The notes under the pieces: generated by a model
Seen by the model: only the letters and a program-made list of their open reading frames with translations
What the model was told of the DNA's origin: nothing
Databases searched by the model: none
DNA from: an uncultured Lachnospiraceae bacterium
Lineage (GTDB): Bacteria; Bacillota; Clostridia; Lachnospirales; Lachnospiraceae
Reading direction: 5' to 3'
Assembly: GCA_947305245.1 (NCBI GenBank)
Contig: CAMZDG010000003.1
Span: 62,001-126,000 of the forward strand
DNA: 64,000 nt
Made by a program: the position numbers and the translations under genes
In this document: positions 41,311 through 49,291 of the stretch, piece after piece
Layout: every line of letters starts with the position of its first letter
Numbering within the stretch: position 1 is the stretch's first letter

Positions 41311-43571
41311 ACTGCTTCCTCCTCTGCATGGCACTCAAAGCCTGCATTCCGCAGTCGTTTCAGCGCGAATTCCGCGTCAGCCCTGCCGGAATTCGCAAGA
41401 AGCACCTGGATCGATCCGTCAGGCATACAGCCGACATAGTCTGTGGTACGAAGGAGCTGACTCAGCCTTACGTCCAACTCCTCCAAGGATGTTCCGACGG
41501 TTTCCAGATCGATCCTGGTACACTTCGTAAAGCCCTTCTCCCTCGCGCGAAGGAACGCTGACACCAGCTGTGCATAGGCATCTGCCTCCATGACGTGCGT
41601 CTTTCCCACGTATCTCTGGGAACGGAGCACCTCCATATATTTGTCCGCGCGGAGCAACGCGTTCTGGGTCAGATAGCTGGCGATCGCGAGCACGTTCGCC
41701 TGTCCCAGCGTCATTCTCTCCCAGGAGATGCCCCAGACCATAATGATGATCTGCATCTGCTCGCCGCCAAAGATGGCATTCGCCATCAGGGGGTATTCCT
41801 CGGTCATGTTCTTGTTGATATAAACCTTTTTCTGACGGAGCACCTCATACATCTGCTCCATCTTACTATAATGGACGGAATTCCCCAGAGACCTCGCCTT
41901 GTCGGAGGTGGAGGAAACCAGACGCGCATAGGTGTCATCGGCCACGGAATAGATCGCGACGTCCTTACAGTGCATGATCTTTGCGACAACGTCCGCCGCA
42001 TAGAACAGCACTTCCTCCGGCTCATACTGATCCAGGCTGGAGGTCACTTCATAGATCTTTCCGATGGAGTCATTCTGGTTCACAAGCTGATCGGAAAGCA
42101 CGTCCTTCACGCGGACGTTACTTCCGTTGATGTCTGACATGTCGGCGAGCTGCCTGGTCAGGAAGCTCACCTCATTCGCATTCTCCGTCTTGATGGCCCT
42201 GAGCTTATCCTTCATGTAGCCGACCACCAGGCCCAAGATCAGCAGCTGTGCCATCCATACGTAGGTACTGTAATCCAACAGCACGTCGAAACCGCTTCGG
42301 TAATACATCTGTCGGAACACGTATCCCGCGATGGCAAGAAGACTGGAAAAGATCGCCTGCTGCTGTCCGTGCACGATGGCAAAGAGCAACACGTAGAGCA
42401 AATAGAAATCCAAATGTTTAAAATACTCATGATCCGTCGCACGATTATTGAGCATGAAGAACGGGATGAATACGATCAGGTTCTCCACGAATGGGATCGC
42501 TGCGCGGATCATTTCTTTGACTTTTCGCACGAAGGCTTCCATCGCACTCTCCGAACGATCCGTGAGTCTCGAAAACCTTCCCGCGTGCTTTTTCATATAA
42601 TCCGCCAAAATGGGCAGAGCCTTCTGGGGCGGATTCATTTCATACACTCCAAACTCCTCTTCTGCCTTGTCACAGCTTAAATTGATGGCAGCTTCAGAGC
42701 TTTCTAAGCTTTCCACGATCGCAGGACCGGCCTCCTCGCCGGACTTCATGCCCGAAACGATCAGGTCCGCCATTTCCCTTTGCGTGATCAGCGTCTTTCC
42801 AGAGATCTGATAGAAATCAGACTGATGGCGTTCCGACGTCATCAGCTTGTAGATGAATTCGATCGCATCCATCATATGCAGGAGGCGATAGCTCTTTTCT
42901 CCCTCAAGGAGCTCTAAGTCCTCACCCTGCACCTCCATCACGGGCTTTCCCCTAAGCACGCCGACGGAGGGACCCGGGCAGAGCTTGATCTCTCCAAGGT
43001 CTAAGGCATCCATGACCATCTGCGCGCACACGTTGCCAAGCTCCGTCGCGTCGTCGGGAATGCCATAAAGATTCCCGAGGCGGAGCACCATGACGTCTCC
43101 CATGGTCATTTTCCCGTAATCTAAGCACATTTTCTCTCCCATGGCAATGGACTGTGCCTTCTCAGAAGCATTCTTGCTCCGCACCACTTCTCCGTCGTCG
43201 GACACCTCGAACCCCTCTAAGGCTTCCTCGGAGGAAAGATAAATAAACCTTCCCTGTCTAAGCGCGGAGAAGGACATCAACAGATTGAGCAGGCCGGAAG
43301 AAAACTTGATGGAGGTATTCATGCCTGTCTTCCAGGGGAAAATCTTGTCATAAGCACCCAAAAACAAGGTGACCTGCGGCTTCACGCTCACAAACACCTC
43401 ACGAATGCATGCATTGTCATAAGCAAACCGGTATGTCTCAAAGACTTTACGGCTAAAGAAGGTGTCCCTTCCTTCCTCCGTCAGGACAAAGATCCTGTGT
43501 CCCTCCTTGTGAAGCTTTTCCACCATCTTCCGCATCAGGCTTCCCGTGCTCCCGATCAATAAAACGTCCAT
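41307..43571 (-). CDS. pelD: PelD with N-terminal epimerase-like (SDR) domain
   Basis: A 754-residue fusion. Residues 1-330 are an NAD-dependent epimerase-like fold with VLLIGSTGSLMRK, but the expected YxxxK is replaced by AMGEK (near YG), so activity is doubtful. Residues about 360-450 hold four helices. Then comes a GAF domain (about 490-640) and a degenerate GGDEF domain. There, RTTD (708-711) keeps the c-di-GMP inhibitory-site pattern RxxD, and the catalytic GGDEF is replaced by MPDGS. In Pseudomonas PelD, the same RxxD motif binds c-di-GMP and activates export; PelX is a separate epimerase. The two are joined here. ATGA coupling to pelE. Confidence 0.85.
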   Translation of the reverse strand: MDVLLIGSTGSLMRKMVEKLHKEGHRIFVLTEEGRDTFFSRKVFETYRFAYDNACIREVFVSVKPQVTLFLGAYDKIFPWKTGMNTSIKFSSGLLNLLMSFSALRQGRFIYLSSEEALEGFEVSDDGEVVRSKNASEKAQSIAMGEKMCLDYGKMTMGDVMVLRLGNLYGIPDDATELGNVCAQMVMDALDLGEIKLCPGPSVGVLRGKPVMEVQGEDLELLEGEKSYRLLHMMDAIEFIYKLMTSERHQSDFYQISGKTLITQREMADLIVSGMKSGEEAGPAIVESLESSEAAINLSCDKAEEEFGVYEMNPPQKALPILADYMKKHAGRFSRLTDRSESAMEAFVRKVKEMIRAAIPFVENLIVFIPFFMLNNRATDHEYFKHLDFYLLYVLLFAIVHGQQQAIFSSLLAIAGYVFRQMYYRSGFDVLLDYSTYVWMAQLLILGLVVGYMKDKLRAIKTENANEVSFLTRQLADMSDINGSNVRVKDVLSDQLVNQNDSIGKIYEVTSSLDQYEPEEVLFYAADVVAKIMHCKDVAIYSVADDTYARLVSSTSDKARSLGNSVHYSKMEQMYEVLRQKKVYINKNMTEEYPLMANAIFGGEQMQIIIMVWGISWERMTLGQANVLAIASYLTQNALLRADKYMEVLRSQRYVGKTHVMEADAYAQLVSAFLRAREKGFTKCTRIDLETVGTSLEELDVRLSQLLRTTDYVGCMPDGSIQVLLANSGRADAEFALKRLRNAGFECHAEEEAV

Positions 43572-43595
43572 CTTCCTGCCCTTTCTGGTCCAAAC

Positions 43596-43859
43596 TTATA
43601 TTTCAACGCCCTGGCGTCTTAAATCTTCGAGGAATGCGTTCACGTCAGCAAGCGCCTCCCTCTCGTCTATCTCATAGGTCTCACTCAGCATCTTGGCCGC
43701 AGCCTTGGGGTCTCCCTCATCCCAAATGCTGTTTAAGATCATGGCTGCCGTCTCATTCACTGCAATGGGAGGCAGGTACCTCCCGGGATCCTGCTCCATA
43801 TCCAGCAGAAAGTATTTCCCTCCGGCATGACGAAGCTGATATCTTTGTTGCTTTGCCAT
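43596..43859 (-). CDS. PqqD family protein at the head of the Pel run
   Basis: An 87-residue protein with the PqqD pattern: beta-strand start RHAGGKYFLLDMEQ, then VNETAAMILNSIWDEGDP and a winged helix ending LEDLRRQGVEI. It is the first gene after the promoter at 43910-43937 and 24 bp upstream of the pelD fusion. PqqD-like domains bind peptide leaders; no RiPP maturase is near, so its partner is not known. It could sit with the other two PqqD-like proteins of this region in one pathway. AAGGAAGGGTAAGAGG precedes ATG. Confidence 0.85.
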   Translation of the reverse strand: MAKQQRYQLRHAGGKYFLLDMEQDPGRYLPPIAVNETAAMILNSIWDEGDPKAAAKMLSETYEIDEREALADVNAFLEDLRRQGVEI

Positions 43860-43909
43860 CCTCTTACCCTTCCTTTTATCGCAAATTTTGAGAAGAAATT
43901 TTCATAACA

Positions 43910-43937
43910 AATATATATTTTACCACATTTTGTCCAA
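43910..43937 (-). promoter_or_regulatory. Promoter of the PqqD-Pel run
   Basis: On the minus strand TTGGAC (43932-43937) and TATATT (43910-43915) are 16 bp apart in an AT-rich stretch, about 50 bp before the PqqD start. No riboswitch-like structure was seen in the short leader. Confidence 0.65.
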
Positions 43938-43975
43938 AAAAGAAAGGTTTTCCTGAAACATTTTCCCAGGGGCGG

Positions 43976-44233
43976 TCAACCTTCCACGATCAGATATCTA
44001 CCGTCTCCGACCTCAAACACCTCATCGTTCTCAAGCACTTCCTCGCCCTCGGCGCCCTCTAGGTCCACGCCGACCTCTTCGAAGTATTCCAATACTTCCT
44101 CCAGGGAATCCGCCACCACGGCCATGCAATCCTCCAAAAACTCCTCGGCCTCCTGCGGCGTCTCCGCCACGGGTTCAGGAAATAACTGTCCCTGCTTTTC
44201 CAAAAAGCATCTGATTACGGCATCATCAAACAT
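43976..44233 (-). CDS. Small acidic conserved protein, unknown function
   Basis: An 85-residue acidic protein (FLEDCMAVVADSLEEVLEYF, ending DGRYLIVEG). I recognise no domain; similar short proteins are often auto-annotated as glyoxalase-like, which cannot be supported here. ATG at 44233 is preferred because GGAGG is seven bases upstream; a GTG two codons earlier is too close to it. It lies 58 bp downstream of the Maf-HAD gene in the same direction and 39 bp before the Pel promoter. Confidence 0.6.
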   Translation of the reverse strand: MFDDAVIRCFLEKQGQLFPEPVAETPQEAEEFLEDCMAVVADSLEEVLEYFEEVGVDLEGAEGEEVLENDEVFEVGDGRYLIVEG

Positions 44234-44291
44234 TTTCACACCTCCGTCAAGTGATCATTATCATTCTATTGCGCCTTGATCAGGCCGCGCG

Positions 44292-45533
44292 TCAATTCAA
44301 ATAATTTAACACCTCTGCGGGACAGGATGCGATCGCATCCACGCCTCCGTCAAGGAGCTCCTCCCGCTCCCGAAACCCCCAGAGCGCTCCGACCGTAAAG
44401 GCACCGGCGCCGCGTCCGGTGGCTGCGTCCGTCCCCGTATCTCCGAGATACAAAAGTTGTTCCGGTAAGATCTCCTCCGCCGTCAGCTCCCGCAGCCGTT
44501 CCATAATGCGGAAAACGCCCTCCGGACTTGGCTTTAAGGAAAGTCCGGGCTCCTGTCCCTGGATCACGTCAAAGGTACCAGGCTCAAACAAGGTCTCCAC
44601 CACCCGCACCGTCTCCGCGTGGGGCTTATTCGATAATACGGCGAGCTTAAGGCCCTTTTTCTTTAAGGCTTTTACCAGCTCCGGAATACCCTCGTAGGGC
44701 TTCACGCCGTCCATGCAGTGCACGGCGAAGATCTCTTTATAGCGTCGAAACGCCGTATCAAAGCTTTGAAGCTCCGCGTCCCCGGAGGCACGCAGGGCAC
44801 GCTTTACCAGATTGGCAGCGCCGTCACCAGCGAAGTACATGTAATCCTTTTCCTGAAAAGGTCCATAGCCCAGCTCCCGCAGCATTTCATTTCCGCAGTA
44901 GGTCAGACTGTGGATGGTGTCGGAAAGCGTTCCGTCCAGGTCAAAGATCACGGCCTTCTTTGGCGCCTCAGCGCGCTCAAGCCGCGCCAGCTCCTGATAG
45001 AGTCTCCCGGCGGGAAGGCCGACCACGGTATTATAATCCCCTTCGATCGCGCGCACGTATCTCGCGCAGAGCCCTTGAATGCCATAGGCACCGGCCTTGT
45101 CCAGGGGATCTCCCGTCGCCACGTAGGCTTCGATCTCCGCCTCGCTCATGGGGGTGAAGATCACCTTGGTCCCTTCGTGAAAGGTCTTTCGCAGCCCGTC
45201 CTTCGTCAGGATGGTCACGCCGGTATAGACAAAGTGTGCCTTTCCCTGCAGCCTTCGGAGCATGTCCTTCGCGTCCTCGGCATCCTTAGGTTTCCCGAGG
45301 ATCTGATCCTCCAGCGCCACCACGGTGTCGGAACCCACCACCGTCTTCTTCTCCGAAAGCTGATCCCATACCGCCTTCGCCTTTCGAAAAGACAGCTCCT
45401 CAACAATGTTCTGGGGCCTTAGCCCGGGCAAGGTCGTCTCGTCGGCCTCACTGACCATGACCTCATATTCTATCCCGATCTGCGAAAGGAGTTCTCGCCT
45501 CCTCGGAGATCCGGATGCCAATATCACCTGCAT
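44292..45533 (-). CDS. maf: Maf-like nucleotide pyrophosphatase fused to a HAD phosphatase
   Basis: A 413-residue two-domain enzyme. Residues 1-188 are Maf: LASGSPRRRELLSQIG, the GKP motif in LGKPKDAEDAKDMLRRL and YTGVTI, and DKAGAYGIQG. Maf proteins hydrolyse dTTP, UTP or modified nucleotides to prevent their incorporation. Residues about 192-413 are a HAD-family phosphoglycolate phosphatase-like hydrolase: FDLDGTLSDT (with the two catalytic Asp), LAVLSNKP, KPSPEGVF and YLGDTGTDAATGRGAG. The pairing may complete one pathway (NTP to NMP, then to a nucleoside or clean-up of by-products). The gene is 50 bp from ppk1. Confidence 0.95.
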   Translation of the reverse strand: MQVILASGSPRRRELLSQIGIEYEVMVSEADETTLPGLRPQNIVEELSFRKAKAVWDQLSEKKTVVGSDTVVALEDQILGKPKDAEDAKDMLRRLQGKAHFVYTGVTILTKDGLRKTFHEGTKVIFTPMSEAEIEAYVATGDPLDKAGAYGIQGLCARYVRAIEGDYNTVVGLPAGRLYQELARLERAEAPKKAVIFDLDGTLSDTIHSLTYCGNEMLRELGYGPFQEKDYMYFAGDGAANLVKRALRASGDAELQSFDTAFRRYKEIFAVHCMDGVKPYEGIPELVKALKKKGLKLAVLSNKPHAETVRVVETLFEPGTFDVIQGQEPGLSLKPSPEGVFRIMERLRELTAEEILPEQLLYLGDTGTDAATGRGAGAFTVGALWGFREREELLDGGVDAIASCPAEVLNYLN

Positions 45534-45583
45534 TTTTCGTCCATCCTTTTCTTTGTTTCTCTGCCCGGGTCCGGCTTCCCATC

Positions 45584-47731
45584 CTAGGCATTGGGTGCCA
45601 TCTTAGGCGTGAAGGTACGGCTCTCTCCGATCTCCCTCGCCTTGGCGGCCGCCTTCCCCTTCTTTGCTGCCTCCTTGCAGAAGACGTCCTGTGCGAGCAC
45701 GGCCTTCTTTCCCCGTCCGTCCACCTTCTCATAGGTTCCGTCGGGCTTTAGGATGCTGGCCTTCACGGTATCCGCCAGCTGAACGTCCAGGACGTGGCGA
45801 AGCTCTTCCTTTAGCTCCGGCCGGTCGATGGGGAACAAGATCTCCACGCGGCGCTCCAGGTTTCTCGGCATCCAGTCCGCACTGGAGCAATACACCTCAG
45901 GATGCTCATCATTCTCAAAATAAAAGATTCTGGCGTGCTCAAGGAAATTGCCGACAATGGAGCGCACCGTGATGTTCTCGCTGACGCCGGGAATGCCGAC
46001 CCGGAGGCAACAGATGCCACGCACGATCAGATCGATCTTTACACCCGCCGCGCTGGCCTCATATAGTTTTACGATCACGTCCTCATCGCACAGGGAGTTC
46101 ATCTTTGCGATGATCCTTGCCTTTCGACCCTCTAAGGCATATTTCTTTTCTCTTTCGATGAGATATAAGAATCTGTCCTTCAGCCAAAGCGGCGCAAGGG
46201 TCAGCTTATTCCAAAACAGCGGTTCCGAGTATCCGGAGAGCATGTTAAAGACTGCCGTCGCGTCCTCGCCGACGGGCTCCGCGCAGGTCAGAAGACCTAT
46301 GTCGGTATAAAGCTTTGCCGTTGCGTCATTATAATTACCGGTGCCGAGATGCACGTAGCGCTGGATGCCGTTTTCCTCCCTGCGGACCACCAGCGTGATC
46401 TTTGAGTGGGTCTTCAGTCCAAGCAGGCCATAGATCACGTGACACCCGGCCTTCTCCAGCTTTCTCGCCCAGACGATGTTGTTCTCCTCGTCAAACCGGG
46501 CCTTCAGCTCCACCAGCACCGTCACCTGCTTCCCGTTCTCCGCCGCCTGGGCGAGCGCCGCGATGATGGGCGAATTACCGCTCACGCGGTACAGGGTCTG
46601 CTTGATGGCAAGGACCTTGGGGTCCACGGCCGCCTGACGGATGAACTCCACCACGGGCTCAAAGCTCTGATAGGGGTGCTGCATCAGCACGTCGCCCTTT
46701 CGGATCTCCTCGAAAATATTACATCCGGGCGGAAGCTGCGGCACGATCTTCGGCTCATGCTTCGGCGCCTTATATTCCTCGAATCCCTCTAAGCCATACA
46801 GCTTCATCAGGACCGTCAGGTCTAAGGGTCCGTCGATCTCATAGACGAAGCTGTCCGCGATGGAAAGCTCCTTTTTCAAAATGGCGAGCAGCTGCTTATC
46901 CATGCCCTGCTCCACCTCCAGACGGATGCACTCACCCCACTGGCGCTTTTTGATCTGCTTCTCGATCTCCTTTAGCAGGTCTTCCGCCTCATCCTCCTCG
47001 ATGGTTAGGTCCGCATTTCTCATGATGCGGAAGGGATGGGCGCAGACAATGGTATAATTGAGGAACAGCTGAGACATGTTGCGCTCGATGATCTCCTCGA
47101 GCAGGATGACACGGCGCCTTTCTCCCTCCTTCGTGGGCAGTTCCACGATACGGTTTAATACGCTCGGCACCTGTACCGTCACGAACTCGAGCTCGCCGCC
47201 CTTCTTCTTTTTCTTCACCATGGCGCCGATGTTCAGCGTCTTATTGCGGATCAGGGGGAAGGGTCTGGAGGAATCCACTGCCATGGGAGTCAGCACGGGA
47301 TAAACATTCTCCTGAAAATACTGATCAACGAAGGCACCCTCCTCCTTTGTCAGCTCCTCGTGATGGGCCACCACGGAAAGGCCGTCCTTGACCAGCTGCG
47401 GGTTTAAGGATCTGTTCCAGGTGGAATACTGAAGCTCCACCAGCTCGTGGATCGCCGTGCTGATGGCCGCCAGCTGCGCCTTGGGCGTCATGCCGGCAAT
47501 GTCCTTTTTCGTGTAGCCTGCATTCACCATGTCCTTGATGGAGGCAACGCGCACCATAAAGAATTCATCCAGGTTCGATGCAGTGATGCTAAGGAATTTC
47601 AGACGTTCAAACAAGGGATTGCTCCGATCCCTCGCCTCGCCTAAAATACGATGATCAAACAAGATCCAGGACAACTCCCGGTTCTCAAAATACTTTCTGT
47701 CCTTCATGACAATCTGTGCTTTCTCTGCCAT
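45584..47731 (-). CDS. ppk1: Polyphosphate kinase 1
   Basis: A 715-residue PPK1 that makes polyphosphate from ATP. The N-terminal helical part has RELSWILFDHRIL, the catalytic C-terminal phospholipase-D-like part has the phospho-His in GLKTHSKITLVVRR, and the final part has DWMPRNLERRVEILFPI. The last 60 residues are extra and Lys/Ala-rich. Length is otherwise normal. GAGGTGACTT precedes ATG at 47731. It lies 9 bp after ppx in the same direction, so synthesis and breakdown genes are cotranscribed. Confidence 0.97.
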   Translation of the reverse strand: MAEKAQIVMKDRKYFENRELSWILFDHRILGEARDRSNPLFERLKFLSITASNLDEFFMVRVASIKDMVNAGYTKKDIAGMTPKAQLAAISTAIHELVELQYSTWNRSLNPQLVKDGLSVVAHHEELTKEEGAFVDQYFQENVYPVLTPMAVDSSRPFPLIRNKTLNIGAMVKKKKKGGELEFVTVQVPSVLNRIVELPTKEGERRRVILLEEIIERNMSQLFLNYTIVCAHPFRIMRNADLTIEEDEAEDLLKEIEKQIKKRQWGECIRLEVEQGMDKQLLAILKKELSIADSFVYEIDGPLDLTVLMKLYGLEGFEEYKAPKHEPKIVPQLPPGCNIFEEIRKGDVLMQHPYQSFEPVVEFIRQAAVDPKVLAIKQTLYRVSGNSPIIAALAQAAENGKQVTVLVELKARFDEENNIVWARKLEKAGCHVIYGLLGLKTHSKITLVVRREENGIQRYVHLGTGNYNDATAKLYTDIGLLTCAEPVGEDATAVFNMLSGYSEPLFWNKLTLAPLWLKDRFLYLIEREKKYALEGRKARIIAKMNSLCDEDVIVKLYEASAAGVKIDLIVRGICCLRVGIPGVSENITVRSIVGNFLEHARIFYFENDEHPEVYCSSADWMPRNLERRVEILFPIDRPELKEELRHVLDVQLADTVKASILKPDGTYEKVDGRGKKAVLAQDVFCKEAAKKGKAAAKAREIGESRTFTPKMAPNA

Positions 47732-47740
47732 AAGTCACCT

Positions 47741-49291
47741 CTAAAATCTCTTTTTGAGTTTTAAGATCGGAACAATGCTAAACACTTCCTGGAAGAACTC
47801 CGTGGACATGTCAAAGAAGCCCTTCTCCAGCGTGATGTCCTCCTGCGTGTCGATCATCAGCAAAAGCTCATTCTCCGCCAGCTGCGCCTTCATGCCGCGG
47901 AGCTTCTGCTTATGGCTCCGGTCGAGGCTGTTTGCCAGCCGCAGGATCGCGGTGAGCTTCGCTACGATCAGGTAATTCTCCTTGCCAAAGAAGTCGGAGC
48001 CGCGGCTCTCATTATAGCCATAATAGGTGAAATCGCTGTGGTTATATCGCACCACGTTGGCCACGATCTCGCGCTCCGCATGGGACAGGCCGATGATCTC
48101 CGTCGCCATGATAATGTCATATGAGGTCTCGCCGATGTCCACCAGGGAGACATACTTGCCACAGTCATGAAGCAGCGCCGCGATCTGCAGATAGAGCCGC
48201 TCCCGCTTTCCCATGCCATGGATCTTTTTCATGCTGTCAAAAATGGTCGTCGCCAGATATTCCAATGTCTCCGCCCGCTTGCGGCTTCCCATGTAGCGCT
48301 TGCTTATACCCACGGCGCAGGCCACGATGTCGCGCTCGAAGTCATGCTCGCCGCGGAACATCTTGATCTCCTCAGCATACTCATATGCCATGCCGTCGCA
48401 AAGCGTTACTCCGGGTGCCCAAACCTTTGTCGCACCCATGACCTTTGCGATCCTTCTCGTCAGCACGGCGCTGATCATCACCAGGGGAACCTTTTCCTCG
48501 GAGACGCCAAGGGCCTTTGCGGCGCCCATGGTGCCGCTGGTGCGAAGAACCTCCATCAGCGTGTCGAAATCCTCCAGGTCGATGGTGGACCTTCCGGCAT
48601 CATTTCCCGCGCGTCGGATCGCCCAGGGCGAAATATAATCATCCACGATGATGATGTTCTTGATCTCTCTGTCCTTTAGGTAAAGCTTTTTATATGTGGC
48701 AAGACGCGCCTCCGCGAGCTCGTCCACCAAAGCCTCCATCTGGCCTCGACCGGCATTTAGGTGCGCCAGCATCTCCTGGAGCCTCAGCACGCCGATCCGA
48801 AGGTTTTGCGTGCTCATCAAGGCATCGTTGTCGAACAGGGACAGCTGAATGCTGCCGTTGCTGATGTCCACGATCGCCGTCTTCTCCTCGATGATCTTAC
48901 GAAAGCTCTCGCCCTTGGACGCAATGGATTTATAATCCAGAAAGCGCTGCTCGGAATTGCTCAGGATCTTGACGGAAATGCCCGTCCTCTGTGCGATCTG
49001 ATCCAGCACGATCAGCGTGTTCTTCGTCTCTCTCAGCGCACTGGTGCCATAGGCACGCACGGCATCGACCTGATAGGCCTTCATCACCTGCTTGAAATCC
49101 AGCAGGGTGCGGCAAAGCTCATCGATCTTCTCCTTGCTCAGCTTGCCCGTGGCATAGGTCTCGCTCCCTAAGTCAATGTTCTGGCTGATGCAGTCGATCT
49201 CCCGAATGGTATTCTTTCCGGAGAATTCAAATAGCTTCATGGTCAGTTCAAAGCTGCCCACCGAGATGGCGGCGAAGGTTTTCACGCTCAT
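47741..49291 (-). CDS. ppx: Ppx/GppA-type phosphatase with HD domain
   Basis: A 516-residue protein of the exopolyphosphatase family, which also includes pppGpp phosphatases. The N-terminal ASKHA fold has AISVGSFELTMKLFEF in place of the usual IDxGSN start, and DISNGSIQLSLFD in place of the DIGGGS phosphate loop. The Gly-rich loop is thus changed, which leaves activity uncertain. The C-terminal HD domain (about residues 330-510) has ALLHDCGKYVS and VRYNHSDFTYYG. The gene is adjacent to DUF815 and ppk1 (start and stop touch). A role in polyphosphate control is likely. Confidence 0.88.
   Translation of the reverse strand: MSVKTFAAISVGSFELTMKLFEFSGKNTIREIDCISQNIDLGSETYATGKLSKEKIDELCRTLLDFKQVMKAYQVDAVRAYGTSALRETKNTLIVLDQIAQRTGISVKILSNSEQRFLDYKSIASKGESFRKIIEEKTAIVDISNGSIQLSLFDNDALMSTQNLRIGVLRLQEMLAHLNAGRGQMEALVDELAEARLATYKKLYLKDREIKNIIIVDDYISPWAIRRAGNDAGRSTIDLEDFDTLMEVLRTSGTMGAAKALGVSEEKVPLVMISAVLTRRIAKVMGATKVWAPGVTLCDGMAYEYAEEIKMFRGEHDFERDIVACAVGISKRYMGSRKRAETLEYLATTIFDSMKKIHGMGKRERLYLQIAALLHDCGKYVSLVDIGETSYDIIMATEIIGLSHAEREIVANVVRYNHSDFTYYGYNESRGSDFFGKENYLIVAKLTAILRLANSLDRSHKQKLRGMKAQLAENELLLMIDTQEDITLEKGFFDMSTEFFQEVFSIVPILKLKKRF

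Noticed and set aside
43860..43975. c-di-GMP riboswitch before the Pel run
   Set aside because: The region is short and AT-rich; I found no GEMM-like conserved helices, and a promoter fills most of it.
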